In this document: in pieces, positions 9,623-19,131 of the stretch | Layout of the letters: the number at the start of each line of letters is the position of its first letter | Position numbering within the stretch: the stretch's first letter is position 1 | Source of the DNA: Candidatus Sumerlaeota bacterium | GTDB lineage: Bacteria > Sumerlaeota > Sumerlaeia > Sumerlaeales > Sumerlaeaceae | Assembly: GCA_012513815.1 (NCBI GenBank) | Contig: JAAZBM010000015.1 | Location: forward strand, 1 to 64,000 | Length of the DNA stretch: 64,000 bases | Direction: 5' to 3' | Notes under the pieces: generated by a model | What the model saw: the letters and a program-made list of their open reading frames with translations, nothing else | What the model was told of the DNA's origin: nothing | Database searches by the model: none | Made by a program: the position numbers and the translations under genes

Positions 9623-10654
9623 TCACCCGATGCTGAGCCACCAACTTATCAGTTGTTCAACCTGTTTGTAGCACAAAACAATGATGATGGCCGCGACCGC
9701 AAGGTACGGCCCAAATGGCAAGTAGTGCAACTGACCGGCTGTCCGCAATGGGATGCGCACATGCACCACGCCACCGGAAGTGTTTGCCTCCGTGCGGCAC
9801 AATTCGGGCAATTTCTCGGGGTCGAGCACGGCCTCGACAATCTTGTCGCGGCCAATCATCCGGTGTAGCGCTATCATCGTAACGCTCACGAAAGCACCCA
9901 GAAAACTCGCCAGCCCGACGACTTCAAGGCATCCCTGTACGCCAAGGAACGCGCCTAAAAATGCCATCAGCTTGACGTCGCCGAACCCCATGGCCTCCTT
10001 GCGGAACAACAGGCGACCGCCAACCGATACCAACCACAACAGAAGCCACCCGAATCCGGCGCCAATCCCGGCACACAGCAGGCCATCTGCCCACGAGGGC
10101 AGCACCCACCAAGGCTCAACGTCGCCAAATTTGCCCATCAAAAAATGAACGTCGTCCATCAAGTTGTACATCGCCCGACAGGCAGGCCAGTCGCGACCAA
10201 CTAGCGCGCCGCCCAAAAGCCCAATCAGTAACCCGCCGTAATTGATGCGGTTCGGGATGATAAAATGGTCAATGTCCGTAAAGGTTCCGATGATGAGCAA
10301 ACCCAGAAACAGCCAGATGAAGAGTAACAACACGGTCGGCCCAAACACGATGAACGCAATCAGGTATAGTACCGCCGATAATAGCTCAACCAGACAATAG
10401 CGGGAACTGTAGGGAGTACCGCAATATCGACAGCGGCCGCCAAGCATCGGCCATCCCAAGATGGGAATGTTGTCGTACCACTTGAGATAAGTCCCGCAAC
10501 TGAAGCAATGGGACGCCGGTTTCACGATGGACTGTTTCATCGGAATGCGATAAATGCAAACATTGTAAAAACTGCCCAAGCAAGCGCCAATGATGAAGGA
10601 CATCACGCAGAAAAAGTTGAACAGAACAGCCTGTTCGGTCGCGTCAAACATCAC
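9623..10654 (-). CDS. pilD: Prepilin peptidase (A24 family, N-terminal methylation domain)
   Basis: GSFYNVCIYRIP, two CxxC pairs (CFSC...CRYC), FTDIDHFIIPNRI and GFGDVKLMAFLGA catalytic Asp motifs. Confidence 0.93.
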   Translation of the reverse strand: MMFDATEQAVLFNFFCVMSFIIGACLGSFYNVCIYRIPMKQSIVKPASHCFSCGTYLKWYDNIPILGWPMLGGRCRYCGTPYSSRYCLVELLSAVLYLIAFIVFGPTVLLLFIWLFLGLLIIGTFTDIDHFIIPNRINYGGLLIGLLGGALVGRDWPACRAMYNLMDDVHFLMGKFGDVEPWWVLPSWADGLLCAGIGAGFGWLLLWLVSVGGRLLFRKEAMGFGDVKLMAFLGAFLGVQGCLEVVGLASFLGAFVSVTMIALHRMIGRDKIVEAVLDPEKLPELCRTEANTSGGVVHVRIPLRTAGQLHYLPFGPYLAVAAIIIVLCYKQVEQLISWWLSIG

Positions 10655-10673
10655 CTAAGAACCTCGCGTTTCA

Positions 10674-13412
10674 TCAGATTTTTCGTGCCTCTTCCACCAG
10701 TTCCGCAATCAGTGTCAAAGCCTGTAAAGGCGTCAGTGTGTTCGGGTCGGTCCCGCGAAGCTTCAGCAAAATCGGGTCATCAATCAAATCGAACAATGTC
10801 AACTGCACGTGCTTCTCCGCAGGTGATGCATGCCCACCGGCAACCACTGTCGTGCCGGAATTTTTGTTCTCGGATGTCGCGGCGACGGGAACCTCGACGG
10901 TCCCCCCGGCCTCAAGCTGACGCAGAATCTCCTTTGCCCGAACAACTGCCGACTTGGGAACACCGGCAACCTGAGCCGCGTAAATGCCATAACTGTGGTC
11001 GGTGCTGCCGCGCGCGATGCGATACAAAAACGCAACACGGTCGCTCTCTTCCTTCACCAGAACATTGTAATTCTTCAGTCGCGGCAACGGCCCTTCAAGT
11101 TCCGCCAGTTCGTGGTAATGGGTCGCGAACAGCGTCAGCGGACGGCGGCCTGCCGTGTTGTGCAAAAACTCGACCACTGACCACGCGATGGACAAGCCGT
11201 CATAGGTCGATGTGCCGCGCCCAATCTCATCCAAAATCACCAGAGAATGATCCGTCGCGTTATTCAAGATATTCGCGGTCTCGCTCATCTCGACCAAGAA
11301 GGTGCTCTGCCCGCGGGCGAGTTGGTCCATTGCGCCAACGCGAGTAAATATTCGATCCAAGATGCCCAGACGCGCCGCCCGTGCCGGAACGTAACTCCCG
11401 ATGTGCGCCATCAACGCAATCAGCGCGACCTGTCGAATATAGGTGCTCTTTCCGGCCATATTCGGGCCGGTAATCAGCAGAATCTGGCTCTCGTCGCGGC
11501 GCAGTTCCGTGTCGTTCGGAACAAAAGACTGCTCCATGTCTAGCGACTCAATCACAGGATGACGCCCCTCGGCAATCTCAATCACCGAATCCGTTTCGCT
11601 CAACTGCGGGCAACAATAATTCATCGTCACAGCAACCGTGCCCAACGACAACAAAGCATCATAAACAGCAATCGCCCGCGCCGTCAGTTGCAGTGCGCGA
11701 GTCGACTCCACAACCTTGGAACGGACCGCATCAAACAACTCATATTCCAGTTCCTGAATGCGTTCCTCCGCATGCAGAATGATGTCTTCCTTTTCCTTCA
11801 GCTCGGGAGTAATATAGCGCTCACCGCCAACCAACGTCTGCTTGCGGATGTAATTCGAAGGCACCTTGTCCGTATACGAATTCGACACCTCAATAAAGTA
11901 GCCGAAAACCTTATTGTACCCAATCTTCAGATTCGGGATACCCGTCGTTTTGATTTCTTGCTCGCGCATCGACGCAATCCAACTCTTGCTGTCACCGGCG
12001 ACGGAACGCAATTCATCCAACTGAGCGTTGCATCCCTTGCGAATCAAACCACCTTCACGCACCGAGACGGGTGGCTGGTCGACGAGCACACGCGACAACT
12101 CGTCGCGCAATTCGTCCTGCGGATCGAGCTCCGACGACAAGCGAACAAGCAAGTCCACCCCGCTCTGCGCCGCCAATTCGCGCAACGCGGGAACACGGCA
12201 AAGGGATTCGCGCAACGCGACTAAATCTCGTGCGTTTGCCGTCTTGCACGAACAGCGACTCACGATTCGCTCCATGTCATTCACGCCACGCAAAGTCTTC
12301 GACGACTCCTCGCGCATATTCCAGTTCGAGACAAAACAACCAATCGCCGACAACCGCCCGCGTATCTGATTCAAATCACGCAAGGGCTGCAGAATCCACT
12401 GCTTGAGCAACCGGCCACCCATCGGAGTGAACGTCCGGTCAAGAACATCAATCAGCGTATGACGACGCGACGCATCGTTCAAATTCGCGACCAGTTCCAG
12501 ACTCCGCTGAGTCGTCACGTCAAGCACCATGTAATCACACGGATGATAAACGCGAAGCTCATTGATATGACCAAAATCTCCGCGCTGTGTCTCGCGCAAA
12601 AACGCCAGTATCGCCGCAGCCGCGCTCACACCCGAGGTGCAGTCATCAGCGCCAAAACCTTTCAAATCGCGAACGCCAAACAAATCCAGCAGGGACTTGC
12701 GAGCCGCCCATGGTGTCACAGACGAATCATCAACAGTGGCGATTTTGCGCGATACAGACGGAGACGGCGCGGCGCCATCGTCCGCGGTACACAAAACATC
12801 GGGATGACTCGAATACCCAAACTGCTCGCCAAGCTCATCACACTGACCCACCGCAACAACAATCTCGGACGGACTCAAACGCGACAACTCAATCGAACAA
12901 TCGGACGCAGCACGCGGCCCATGGAATTCCGCAATCGCGAATTGACCTGTCGAATAGTCCAGCGACGCCAAACCGTATTCGTTGTGTCCCGACGTAAACA
13001 ACCCGCACAAATAGTTGTTCGACTTGTTGTCGAGCAACGTGTCTTCAAGCAGAGTTCCCGGCGTCACAACGCGAATCACCTCACGCTTGACAACACCCTT
13101 GGCAAACTTCGGGTTTTCCATCTGCTCGCAAATCGCGACACGATATCCCGCGCGCACCATTTTCGACAGATAACCATCAACGGCATGATAGGGCACTCCG
13201 GCCAGAGGTATCGGCGACCCATCCGAGTCCGTCCCGCGAGATGTCAGCGTGATTCCGAGAACCTTGTGCCCCAGAACAGCATCATCAAAAAACATCTCAT
13301 AAAAATCACCACAACGAAAAAACACAACATGATCCGGATGCTGTGCCTTAATAGTGCGATACTGCCGCACAAGAGGAGTCGGCTCGGAGACTCGTGTCGA
13401 TTGCTTGCCCAT
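10674..13412 (-). CDS. mutS: DNA mismatch repair protein MutS
   Basis: TPLVRQYRTIKAQHPDHVVFFRCGDFYEMF (mismatch-binding Phe loop), TGPNMAGKSTYIRQ Walker A, ILDEIGRGTSTYDG. Confidence 0.97.
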   Translation of the reverse strand: MGKQSTRVSEPTPLVRQYRTIKAQHPDHVVFFRCGDFYEMFFDDAVLGHKVLGITLTSRGTDSDGSPIPLAGVPYHAVDGYLSKMVRAGYRVAICEQMENPKFAKGVVKREVIRVVTPGTLLEDTLLDNKSNNYLCGLFTSGHNEYGLASLDYSTGQFAIAEFHGPRAASDCSIELSRLSPSEIVVAVGQCDELGEQFGYSSHPDVLCTADDGAAPSPSVSRKIATVDDSSVTPWAARKSLLDLFGVRDLKGFGADDCTSGVSAAAAILAFLRETQRGDFGHINELRVYHPCDYMVLDVTTQRSLELVANLNDASRRHTLIDVLDRTFTPMGGRLLKQWILQPLRDLNQIRGRLSAIGCFVSNWNMREESSKTLRGVNDMERIVSRCSCKTANARDLVALRESLCRVPALRELAAQSGVDLLVRLSSELDPQDELRDELSRVLVDQPPVSVREGGLIRKGCNAQLDELRSVAGDSKSWIASMREQEIKTTGIPNLKIGYNKVFGYFIEVSNSYTDKVPSNYIRKQTLVGGERYITPELKEKEDIILHAEERIQELEYELFDAVRSKVVESTRALQLTARAIAVYDALLSLGTVAVTMNYCCPQLSETDSVIEIAEGRHPVIESLDMEQSFVPNDTELRRDESQILLITGPNMAGKSTYIRQVALIALMAHIGSYVPARAARLGILDRIFTRVGAMDQLARGQSTFLVEMSETANILNNATDHSLVILDEIGRGTSTYDGLSIAWSVVEFLHNTAGRRPLTLFATHYHELAELEGPLPRLKNYNVLVKEESDRVAFLYRIARGSTDHSYGIYAAQVAGVPKSAVVRAKEILRQLEAGGTVEVPVAATSENKNSGTTVVAGGHASPAEKHVQLTLFDLIDDPILLKLRGTDPNTLTPLQALTLIAELVEEARKI

Positions 13413-13472
13413 TTCGTTTCCCTATCACTACTACAAACTCAAACACCAATGGTTTGAAAAGAAATAGACAAC

Positions 13473-13751
13473 CTAACGTGAAGCATCCCGAGAAGAATCA
13501 TCAATAGAATCACTCTCCCAGAAAGCGTCCGGCTCCATATTTTCAGTAGCATAATTAACCTGAGGAAAATACTCTTCAAACTCAAATCCCAATAATGCTA
13601 ACTCCGAGTCCGATAATTCACGCTTCAGCGCAAGCAAAACATACGCATTCTTATTGTCGTCCGAATCGATAATCGCTGACGAAATGACCGAATCATGAGC
13701 ACGAACAAACGCGACCAGAGTCCGACTATTGGCCTGATACCATTCTTTCAT
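13473..13751 (-). CDS. Hypothetical protein, 92 aa (start trimmed from 13898 because the longer ORF runs through tRNA-Ser)
   Basis: ATG at 13749-13751 (MKEWYQANSRTLV); upstream part of the listed ORF is translated tRNA. Confidence 0.5.
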   Translation of the reverse strand: MKEWYQANSRTLVAFVRAHDSVISSAIIDSDDNKNAYVLLALKRELSDSELALLGFEFEEYFPQVNYATENMEPDAFWESDSIDDSSRDASR

Positions 13752-13792
13752 CTCTTCTATTGTCAACGATGTCGATTCCCTAAATAACAAAA

Positions 13793-13880
13793 TGGCGGTG
13801 GAAGTAGGATTTGAACCCACGAGGACTTTCACCCTGGCGGTTTTCAAGACCGCTGCCTTAAACCACTCGGCCATTCCACC
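13793..13880 (-). tRNA. tRNA-Ser (anticodon TGA), CCA encoded
   Basis: GGTGGAATGGCCGAGTGGTTTAAGGCAGCGGTCTTGAAAACCGCC...GGTTCAAATCCTACTTCCACCGCCA; acceptor stem, long variable arm, T-loop. Confidence 0.96.
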
Positions 13881-14274
13881 GCAGCTCTTTTTATGCAACT
13901 TTCTATACAGCCTGAACGCCGTTCACTTCAAAATTGAATTCTTAGCCTCACGACTGGTAGTTCATTCTACTATGAAAAACGACCGTGAAATATTATTATG
14001 CCCCATGCAGGGTAACCGAATTACACGGCCGATTGCGGCCTAAATATCGCGTTTGCTGTTTTTCGCGTCTGCCATGACACAGTACACCGCGTAACGCGGA
14101 TTTTCTACTCTCTCATAAAAACAGTTATCTCACCACAACTTATCAGGAATACTGCCACTATAGCAACTTCCTGAATCATTTATCAACTAAGGAGAAAACT
14201 CAGTACATTATTGTGAACCAAAACTCCATGGCGGACTATACGGACACAACAACAGTATTAGTAGAAACATAATT

Positions 14275-15900
14275 ATGATGAATCAAACAAACGATAAAGT
14301 TGGGCAAAAACGAATGACTAAAGATGTCTTCATCTACGACACAACTCTGCGCGACGGCGAGCAAGGCGAGAACATCGCGTTCTCACTCGAGGACAAGATT
14401 TCCATTGCGACACGCTTGGACGAATTCGGCATTGACTACATCGAGGGCGGGTGGCCCGGCTCGAACCCCAAGGCCATGCGATTCTTTGAGAAAATGAAAT
14501 CGATCACGCTGCGCCACGCGAAGCTGGTGGCTTTTGGAAGCACACGCCGCAAGGGCATCAAAGCGGAGGACGACAAACAGGTGGCGCAACTGCTCAAGTG
14601 TGGCGCCTCCGTCGTCACCATTTTTGGCAAGACATGGGACCTCCATGTCCGCGAAGCTCTGCGCGTGACGCCCGAAGAAAACCTCGCCATGATTTACGAC
14701 ACGGTCGCTTTCCTAAAAAGCAACGGACGCGAAGTTATCTACGACGCGGAACACTTCTTTGACGGCTTCAAGGCCAACCCGGAATACTCCCTCGAGACTC
14801 TGCGGCAGGCGGTCAGCGCCGGAGCCGATTGCGTCACGCTATGCGACACGAACGGCGGAACGATGCCAACGGAAATCCCAGCGATTCTCGAAGAGGTTCG
14901 CAAGGTTACGGGCACCACACGGCTCGGCATTCACACGCACAATGATGCCGGCATGGCTGTCGCGAACACAATCATTGCCTGCCGGCACGGCGTCTCGCTC
15001 GTTCAGGGGACAATCAACGGCTTTGGCGAACGATGCGGCAATGCCGACCTGATTCAAATCATTCCTAATCTTGAGCTCAAGTACGCGAAGAATTGTCTCC
15101 CCGAGGGGCAACTCAAGAATTTGACCGCGGTCTCGCATTTTGTCTGCGAAGTCGCTAACCTCGCGCCGAACCCAAACCAGCCCTATGTCGGGCAAACGGT
15201 GTTCACCCACAAAGGCGGAATCCATGTGAGTGCCGTTCAGCGCAACTCGTCGACTTACGAGCACATCGACCCCGAGGTCGTCGGAAACCGAAGACGCGTT
15301 CTCGTCAGCGAGCTTAGCGGTAGCAGCAATATCGAATTCAAGGCGAAAGAACTAGGGATAAACATTGACACCGCCAGCGAGGAAACCAAGAAGATTCTGC
15401 TTCATATGAAGGAACTTGAGGCCGACGGATACCAGTTCGAGGGCGCGGAAGCAAGCTTTGAAATTCTTGTCCAAAAAGGACTGGGGATCTACCATCCGTT
15501 CTTCAAGCTGAAGGGGTTCCGCGTCATCGTCGGCAACAAAGACGGAGCGGAAATCGGCGACACGGAAGCCGTCGTGAGACTCGATGTCAACGGCGACGAC
15601 AGATACACCGTCGCGGACGGCAACGGCCCCGTCGACGCACTCGACAGAGCACTGAGACGGGCACTCGTCAAGAACTATCCCGAACTGAACGAGGTCAAAC
15701 TCACCGACTTCAAGGTCCGTGTGCTCGATGCGCGAAGCGCAACCGCAGCAAAGGTGCGCGTGATTATCGAATCCACAGACCAGCACGCGACATGGACAAC
15801 TGTCGGAGTCAGCACAGATATGGTCGAAGCCGCCTATCTCTCGCTAGTCGACTCAATCGACTACTTCCTATATAAACGGAGGAACGGAAAAGACAAATAA
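14275..15900 (+). CDS. cimA: Citramalate synthase (LeuA/CimA family)
   Basis: VFIYDTTLRDGEQGENIAFSLEDK, YIEGGWPGSNP, LCDTNGGT, GIHTHNDAGMAVAN, GTINGFGERCGNADL, plus C-terminal regulatory domain. Confidence 0.92.
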   Translation: MMNQTNDKVGQKRMTKDVFIYDTTLRDGEQGENIAFSLEDKISIATRLDEFGIDYIEGGWPGSNPKAMRFFEKMKSITLRHAKLVAFGSTRRKGIKAEDDKQVAQLLKCGASVVTIFGKTWDLHVREALRVTPEENLAMIYDTVAFLKSNGREVIYDAEHFFDGFKANPEYSLETLRQAVSAGADCVTLCDTNGGTMPTEIPAILEEVRKVTGTTRLGIHTHNDAGMAVANTIIACRHGVSLVQGTINGFGERCGNADLIQIIPNLELKYAKNCLPEGQLKNLTAVSHFVCEVANLAPNPNQPYVGQTVFTHKGGIHVSAVQRNSSTYEHIDPEVVGNRRRVLVSELSGSSNIEFKAKELGINIDTASEETKKILLHMKELEADGYQFEGAEASFEILVQKGLGIYHPFFKLKGFRVIVGNKDGAEIGDTEAVVRLDVNGDDRYTVADGNGPVDALDRALRRALVKNYPELNEVKLTDFKVRVLDARSATAAKVRVIIESTDQHATWTTVGVSTDMVEAAYLSLVDSIDYFLYKRRNGKDK

Positions 15901-16538
15901 TGCAGAATAACAAACCCAGCCTGCTCAAAGAACCATGGCTCAAATGGGCAACAGAACTCCAGTTTATTGCGCAGGCGGGGTTGACATACTCCAAAGACCC
16001 GTTCGACCTTGAACGGTTCGAGCGAATTCGGACCATCGCGGCCGAGATGATGGCGCACAAAACCGGCATCTCGCTCGAAAAAATCCGTGATCTGTTTTGC
16101 AATGAAACCGGGTTCCAAACTCCCAAAATCGATACCCGAGCCGCTATCTTCAAAAAGGACAAAGTCCTCCTCGTCCACGAAATCGACGGGCGATGGTCCA
16201 TGCCCGGCGGATGGGTCGATGTCAACGATTCGGTCGGGAACAGTACCGCCAAGGAAGCGAAGGAAGAAGCCGGACTTGATGTCATGCCCACGAGAATCAT
16301 CGCCATTCACGACCGGAACAAACACAACCCGCCCATCTATCCCTACGGCGTCTGCAAAATTTTCGTCCTGTGCAAAGTCGTCGGCGGGCACTTTGAACCC
16401 AACATCGAGACGACGGAAATCAAGTATTTCGACACAGATAACCTGCCACCTCTGGCTGAGAACAAAAACACTGTCGAACAAATCAAGCTTTGTCTGAAGG
16501 CGTCGAAATCAAGAAACTGGAAAATCCAATTCGACTAA
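15900..16538 (+). CDS. NUDIX hydrolase with N-terminal NUDIX_N_2-like domain
   Basis: MPGGWVDVNDSVGNSTAKEAKEEAGLDV Nudix box; N-terminal LQFIAQAGLTYSKDPFDLERFERI; TAATG overlap with cimA stop. Confidence 0.88.
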   Translation: MQNNKPSLLKEPWLKWATELQFIAQAGLTYSKDPFDLERFERIRTIAAEMMAHKTGISLEKIRDLFCNETGFQTPKIDTRAAIFKKDKVLLVHEIDGRWSMPGGWVDVNDSVGNSTAKEAKEEAGLDVMPTRIIAIHDRNKHNPPIYPYGVCKIFVLCKVVGGHFEPNIETTEIKYFDTDNLPPLAENKNTVEQIKLCLKASKSRNWKIQFD

Positions 16539-16710
16539 CAGTTATTTTATCAAATTGATACATTTTTTCTTTCAATCAATCATTTTTTCCTTGATTCAGC
16601 CGTCCCATTTTGTCGCATAATACAAATATGAAGAATTAGTGTCTCATAAAAATCATTTTTTATCATAACCAATTCTTTGATTATTCAATATATGTGGAAG
16701 GACGACTTCG

Positions 16711-18432
16711 ATGAAACGATTTCTTGCTTTACCTCTGGCGATAGCCGCCATAACCCTAACCGTGCCCGATGACGCGAACGCGCTTGTCTACGCCAGCCGC
16801 CTAACCAAAACCAACCAAACTGTCGGATTTGTGCTTAATAAAGCCGCAACCTCCGGGAGTGTCAACATCGTTGACCAAGCCGGTACTGTTGTTGCCACCA
16901 AGCCGCTCGTCGCCGCCGAACTCACCAAGGGGACTCACTCAGGAGTCCAACTTCCCGATATCTCAAATCTTGCATCGGGCACTTATACATGGAGTATAAC
17001 TGTCGGCGACAGTGCGGTGACAGTGCCAACGCTTATCACTAGCGACTCAAACCCGCCAAATCAATTCTACAGGCCATACGGACTGACGATTGACAATTAT
17101 TTCGATAGCCCAAACTTTGGAAACATCTATGTCGCGCAAGGACTGGGAGCTGCCGCAGGAACAACCAGAAGACTCACAACCAAGGGCGTCTATATGATGA
17201 ATGCGGCTTGTCAAGACTACGCGAATCAGGGAACAACCGGATATCAGGGAAATGTAGACTGGATTGCCGACGCGGATTCAAGCCCGAACAGAATCAGTGT
17301 CATACCTAACGGAAATGTCTTAATCACGGACTTCAAAGACGCGCATTCCGGCTTGTGGATGTTCGACACTATAAATCCATCCAACAATTTTTCCTCTGTT
17401 TTCTCAACCTCGCTCACCCGCTCAGCAACAGGCATCCTTTCAAACGGCAGCATTCAGGTTGCCGGAAACATTGGGCACGCACTCTACGACGGGGAAAAAC
17501 TCTTTACACTCGATGAAGACCTAGTTCCCCCAAGTGGCGTCAAATCCTCTCTGGCATCTTATGATTGGGATGGAATAACCCCTATCGACTTTGCGCCAAC
17601 TTTTATTTATAACAACAACCCGCAAAGATTCTATACCGCGGATGGGTCGTTAGCGTTTGACCCAAACGAGGGAATATGGGTTGGACTATACCGAGGAACT
17701 GACGCAAACACGAATCCGTCGCTTGTCCACTTCAAGAAAAACATCAATGACACTTACACGATGGACTATAACTCATCGGGAACGATTGGCGTCAACTACA
17801 GAGGTGCTATGGCTCTCACAAAAGATGGCAAACGTGTCGCTGTGACAAACAATGGTGTAATCAACATCTTTGATATCGATATAAGCGGAAGCCAACCAAA
17901 GACATCTGCCAATCCTGTCTATCAAATCACAGCATCTACAGGAAGTTCTTCTTACATTCGCTCTTTAGCTTTTGACGCCGCAGGAAATCTTTATTTTGCG
18001 TCACGTGTCACTGAACGTTTGCGCGGTTATGCTCTGCCACAGACAGCAACATCTTACAGCACGCCGGCGCCCTCAAGTCAGGCAAGTATTGCTGTGACCA
18101 ATGCGGAAGTCACCATCGACACGGGCGACACTGGCGCAACAATCACGGACGCCAACGGAAACCCATTGCCCTCATACTTCCCCAAAGGGACAACGGTTCC
18201 CATCAAAATTTGGATGGCACCCGAATTCAACGTCGTCCGTCTGCTTGCCAACGGCAATTCCGTCGTCCTCGACCGGAGAAAACAGAATAGTGCGGCATTA
18301 ATCAACGTGGCCGCCGAACCGGCAGCCATGGAGTCCATCACATATAACTTTGTGTGCGATCAGGACAACAACACACTCGAACTGACAGCGCTTGAAGTCC
18401 CTGTCACCATGTCCGAACTGAGTATCGAATAA
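16711..18432 (+). CDS. Secreted beta-propeller-like hypothetical protein (NHL/SMP-30-like)
   Basis: Signal peptide; propeller-like repeats (SLAFDAAGNLYFASRV, IRSLAF); RBS gtggaaggac upstream. Confidence 0.6.
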   Translation: MKRFLALPLAIAAITLTVPDDANALVYASRLTKTNQTVGFVLNKAATSGSVNIVDQAGTVVATKPLVAAELTKGTHSGVQLPDISNLASGTYTWSITVGDSAVTVPTLITSDSNPPNQFYRPYGLTIDNYFDSPNFGNIYVAQGLGAAAGTTRRLTTKGVYMMNAACQDYANQGTTGYQGNVDWIADADSSPNRISVIPNGNVLITDFKDAHSGLWMFDTINPSNNFSSVFSTSLTRSATGILSNGSIQVAGNIGHALYDGEKLFTLDEDLVPPSGVKSSLASYDWDGITPIDFAPTFIYNNNPQRFYTADGSLAFDPNEGIWVGLYRGTDANTNPSLVHFKKNINDTYTMDYNSSGTIGVNYRGAMALTKDGKRVAVTNNGVINIFDIDISGSQPKTSANPVYQITASTGSSSYIRSLAFDAAGNLYFASRVTERLRGYALPQTATSYSTPAPSSQASIAVTNAEVTIDTGDTGATITDANGNPLPSYFPKGTTVPIKIWMAPEFNVVRLLANGNSVVLDRRKQNSAALINVAAEPAAMESITYNFVCDQDNNTLELTALEVPVTMSELSIE

Positions 18433-18460
18433 CACAACCTCAAACATCACACAATAAAAG

Positions 18461-18494
18461 AATGCCGTATTGCAAACAACAATACGGCATTTCT
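18461..18494. terminator. Hairpin terminator between convergent genes (probably bidirectional)
   Basis: Perfect 12-bp inverted repeat aatgccgtattg(18461-18472)/caatacggcatt(18480-18491), TTCTTA after, AAAAG before. Confidence 0.75.
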
Positions 18495-18569
18495 TATTAA
18501 CGATAAATTGCGACGATGGTCACAAAAGAGCATCGAAAACTAAGCATCGGGGAACAAATGTCGGGATGA

Positions 18570-18821
18570 CTACTTGCCCGACTCCGCTTGCTTTGCCTCA
18601 ACATAAGCTACAGCGGCACCAACCGTTGTCAACTTCTGGGCTTCCTCATCAGGAATATCGATTTCAAGTTCTTCTTCAAGAGCCATTACCAATTCCACAA
18701 CATCCAAAGAATCCGCGCCAAGGTCATCCGTGAACGACGCTTCCATTGTGACTTGTTCCGGAGGAACAGACAACTGCTGTGCAACGATATTCTTTACTTT
18801 GTTCTCAATCTCTGCGGACAT
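18570..18821 (-). CDS. acpP: Acyl carrier protein
   Basis: [37 protein letters not shown]; phosphopantetheine Ser in DSLD. Confidence 0.97.
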   Translation of the reverse strand: MSAEIENKVKNIVAQQLSVPPEQVTMEASFTDDLGADSLDVVELVMALEEELEIDIPDEEAQKLTTVGAAVAYVEAKQAESGK

Positions 18822-18999
18822 GGAAATTCCATCCTTTGCTATTATTGTTCTTTATGACGAGAATATTTCACGACATTTTTTACTCTCTATTGCATACAAA
18901 CAAAGAGCATATTTGCTTTCAATATTAATCTATTTTCGACTCAGCTAAAATATTCTCTAATGCAATATCCTGAGTTGAAACCGTCATAAAAATTATCTA

Positions 19000-19090
19000 T
19001 GGCGGAGAGAGTGGGATTTGAACCCACGGTACAGGGAACCCGTACACGCGCTCTCCAGGCGCGCTCCTTCAGCCACTCGGACATCTCTCC
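19000..19090 (-). tRNA. tRNA-Ser (anticodon GGA), CCA encoded
   Basis: GGAGAGATGTCCGAGTGGCTGAAGGAGCGCGCCTGGAGAGCGCG...GGTTCAAATCCCACTCTCTCCGCCA. Confidence 0.96.
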
Positions 19091-19131
19091 GCTACGAACT
19101 CTTATTTGCAGAATTCATAACTTTTTATTCA

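Noticed and set aside
10508-13457. Long plus-strand ORFs opposite pilD and mutS (e.g. 10508..11347, 11559..12224, 12459..13457)
   Set aside because: Arg/His/Gln-rich shadow frames antisense to well-supported genes; no family motifs or ribosome sites
13792-14043. Plus-strand ORF MAVEVGFEPTRTFTLAVFKTAALNHSAIPPQ
   Set aside because: Antisense translation of tRNA-Ser; not a gene
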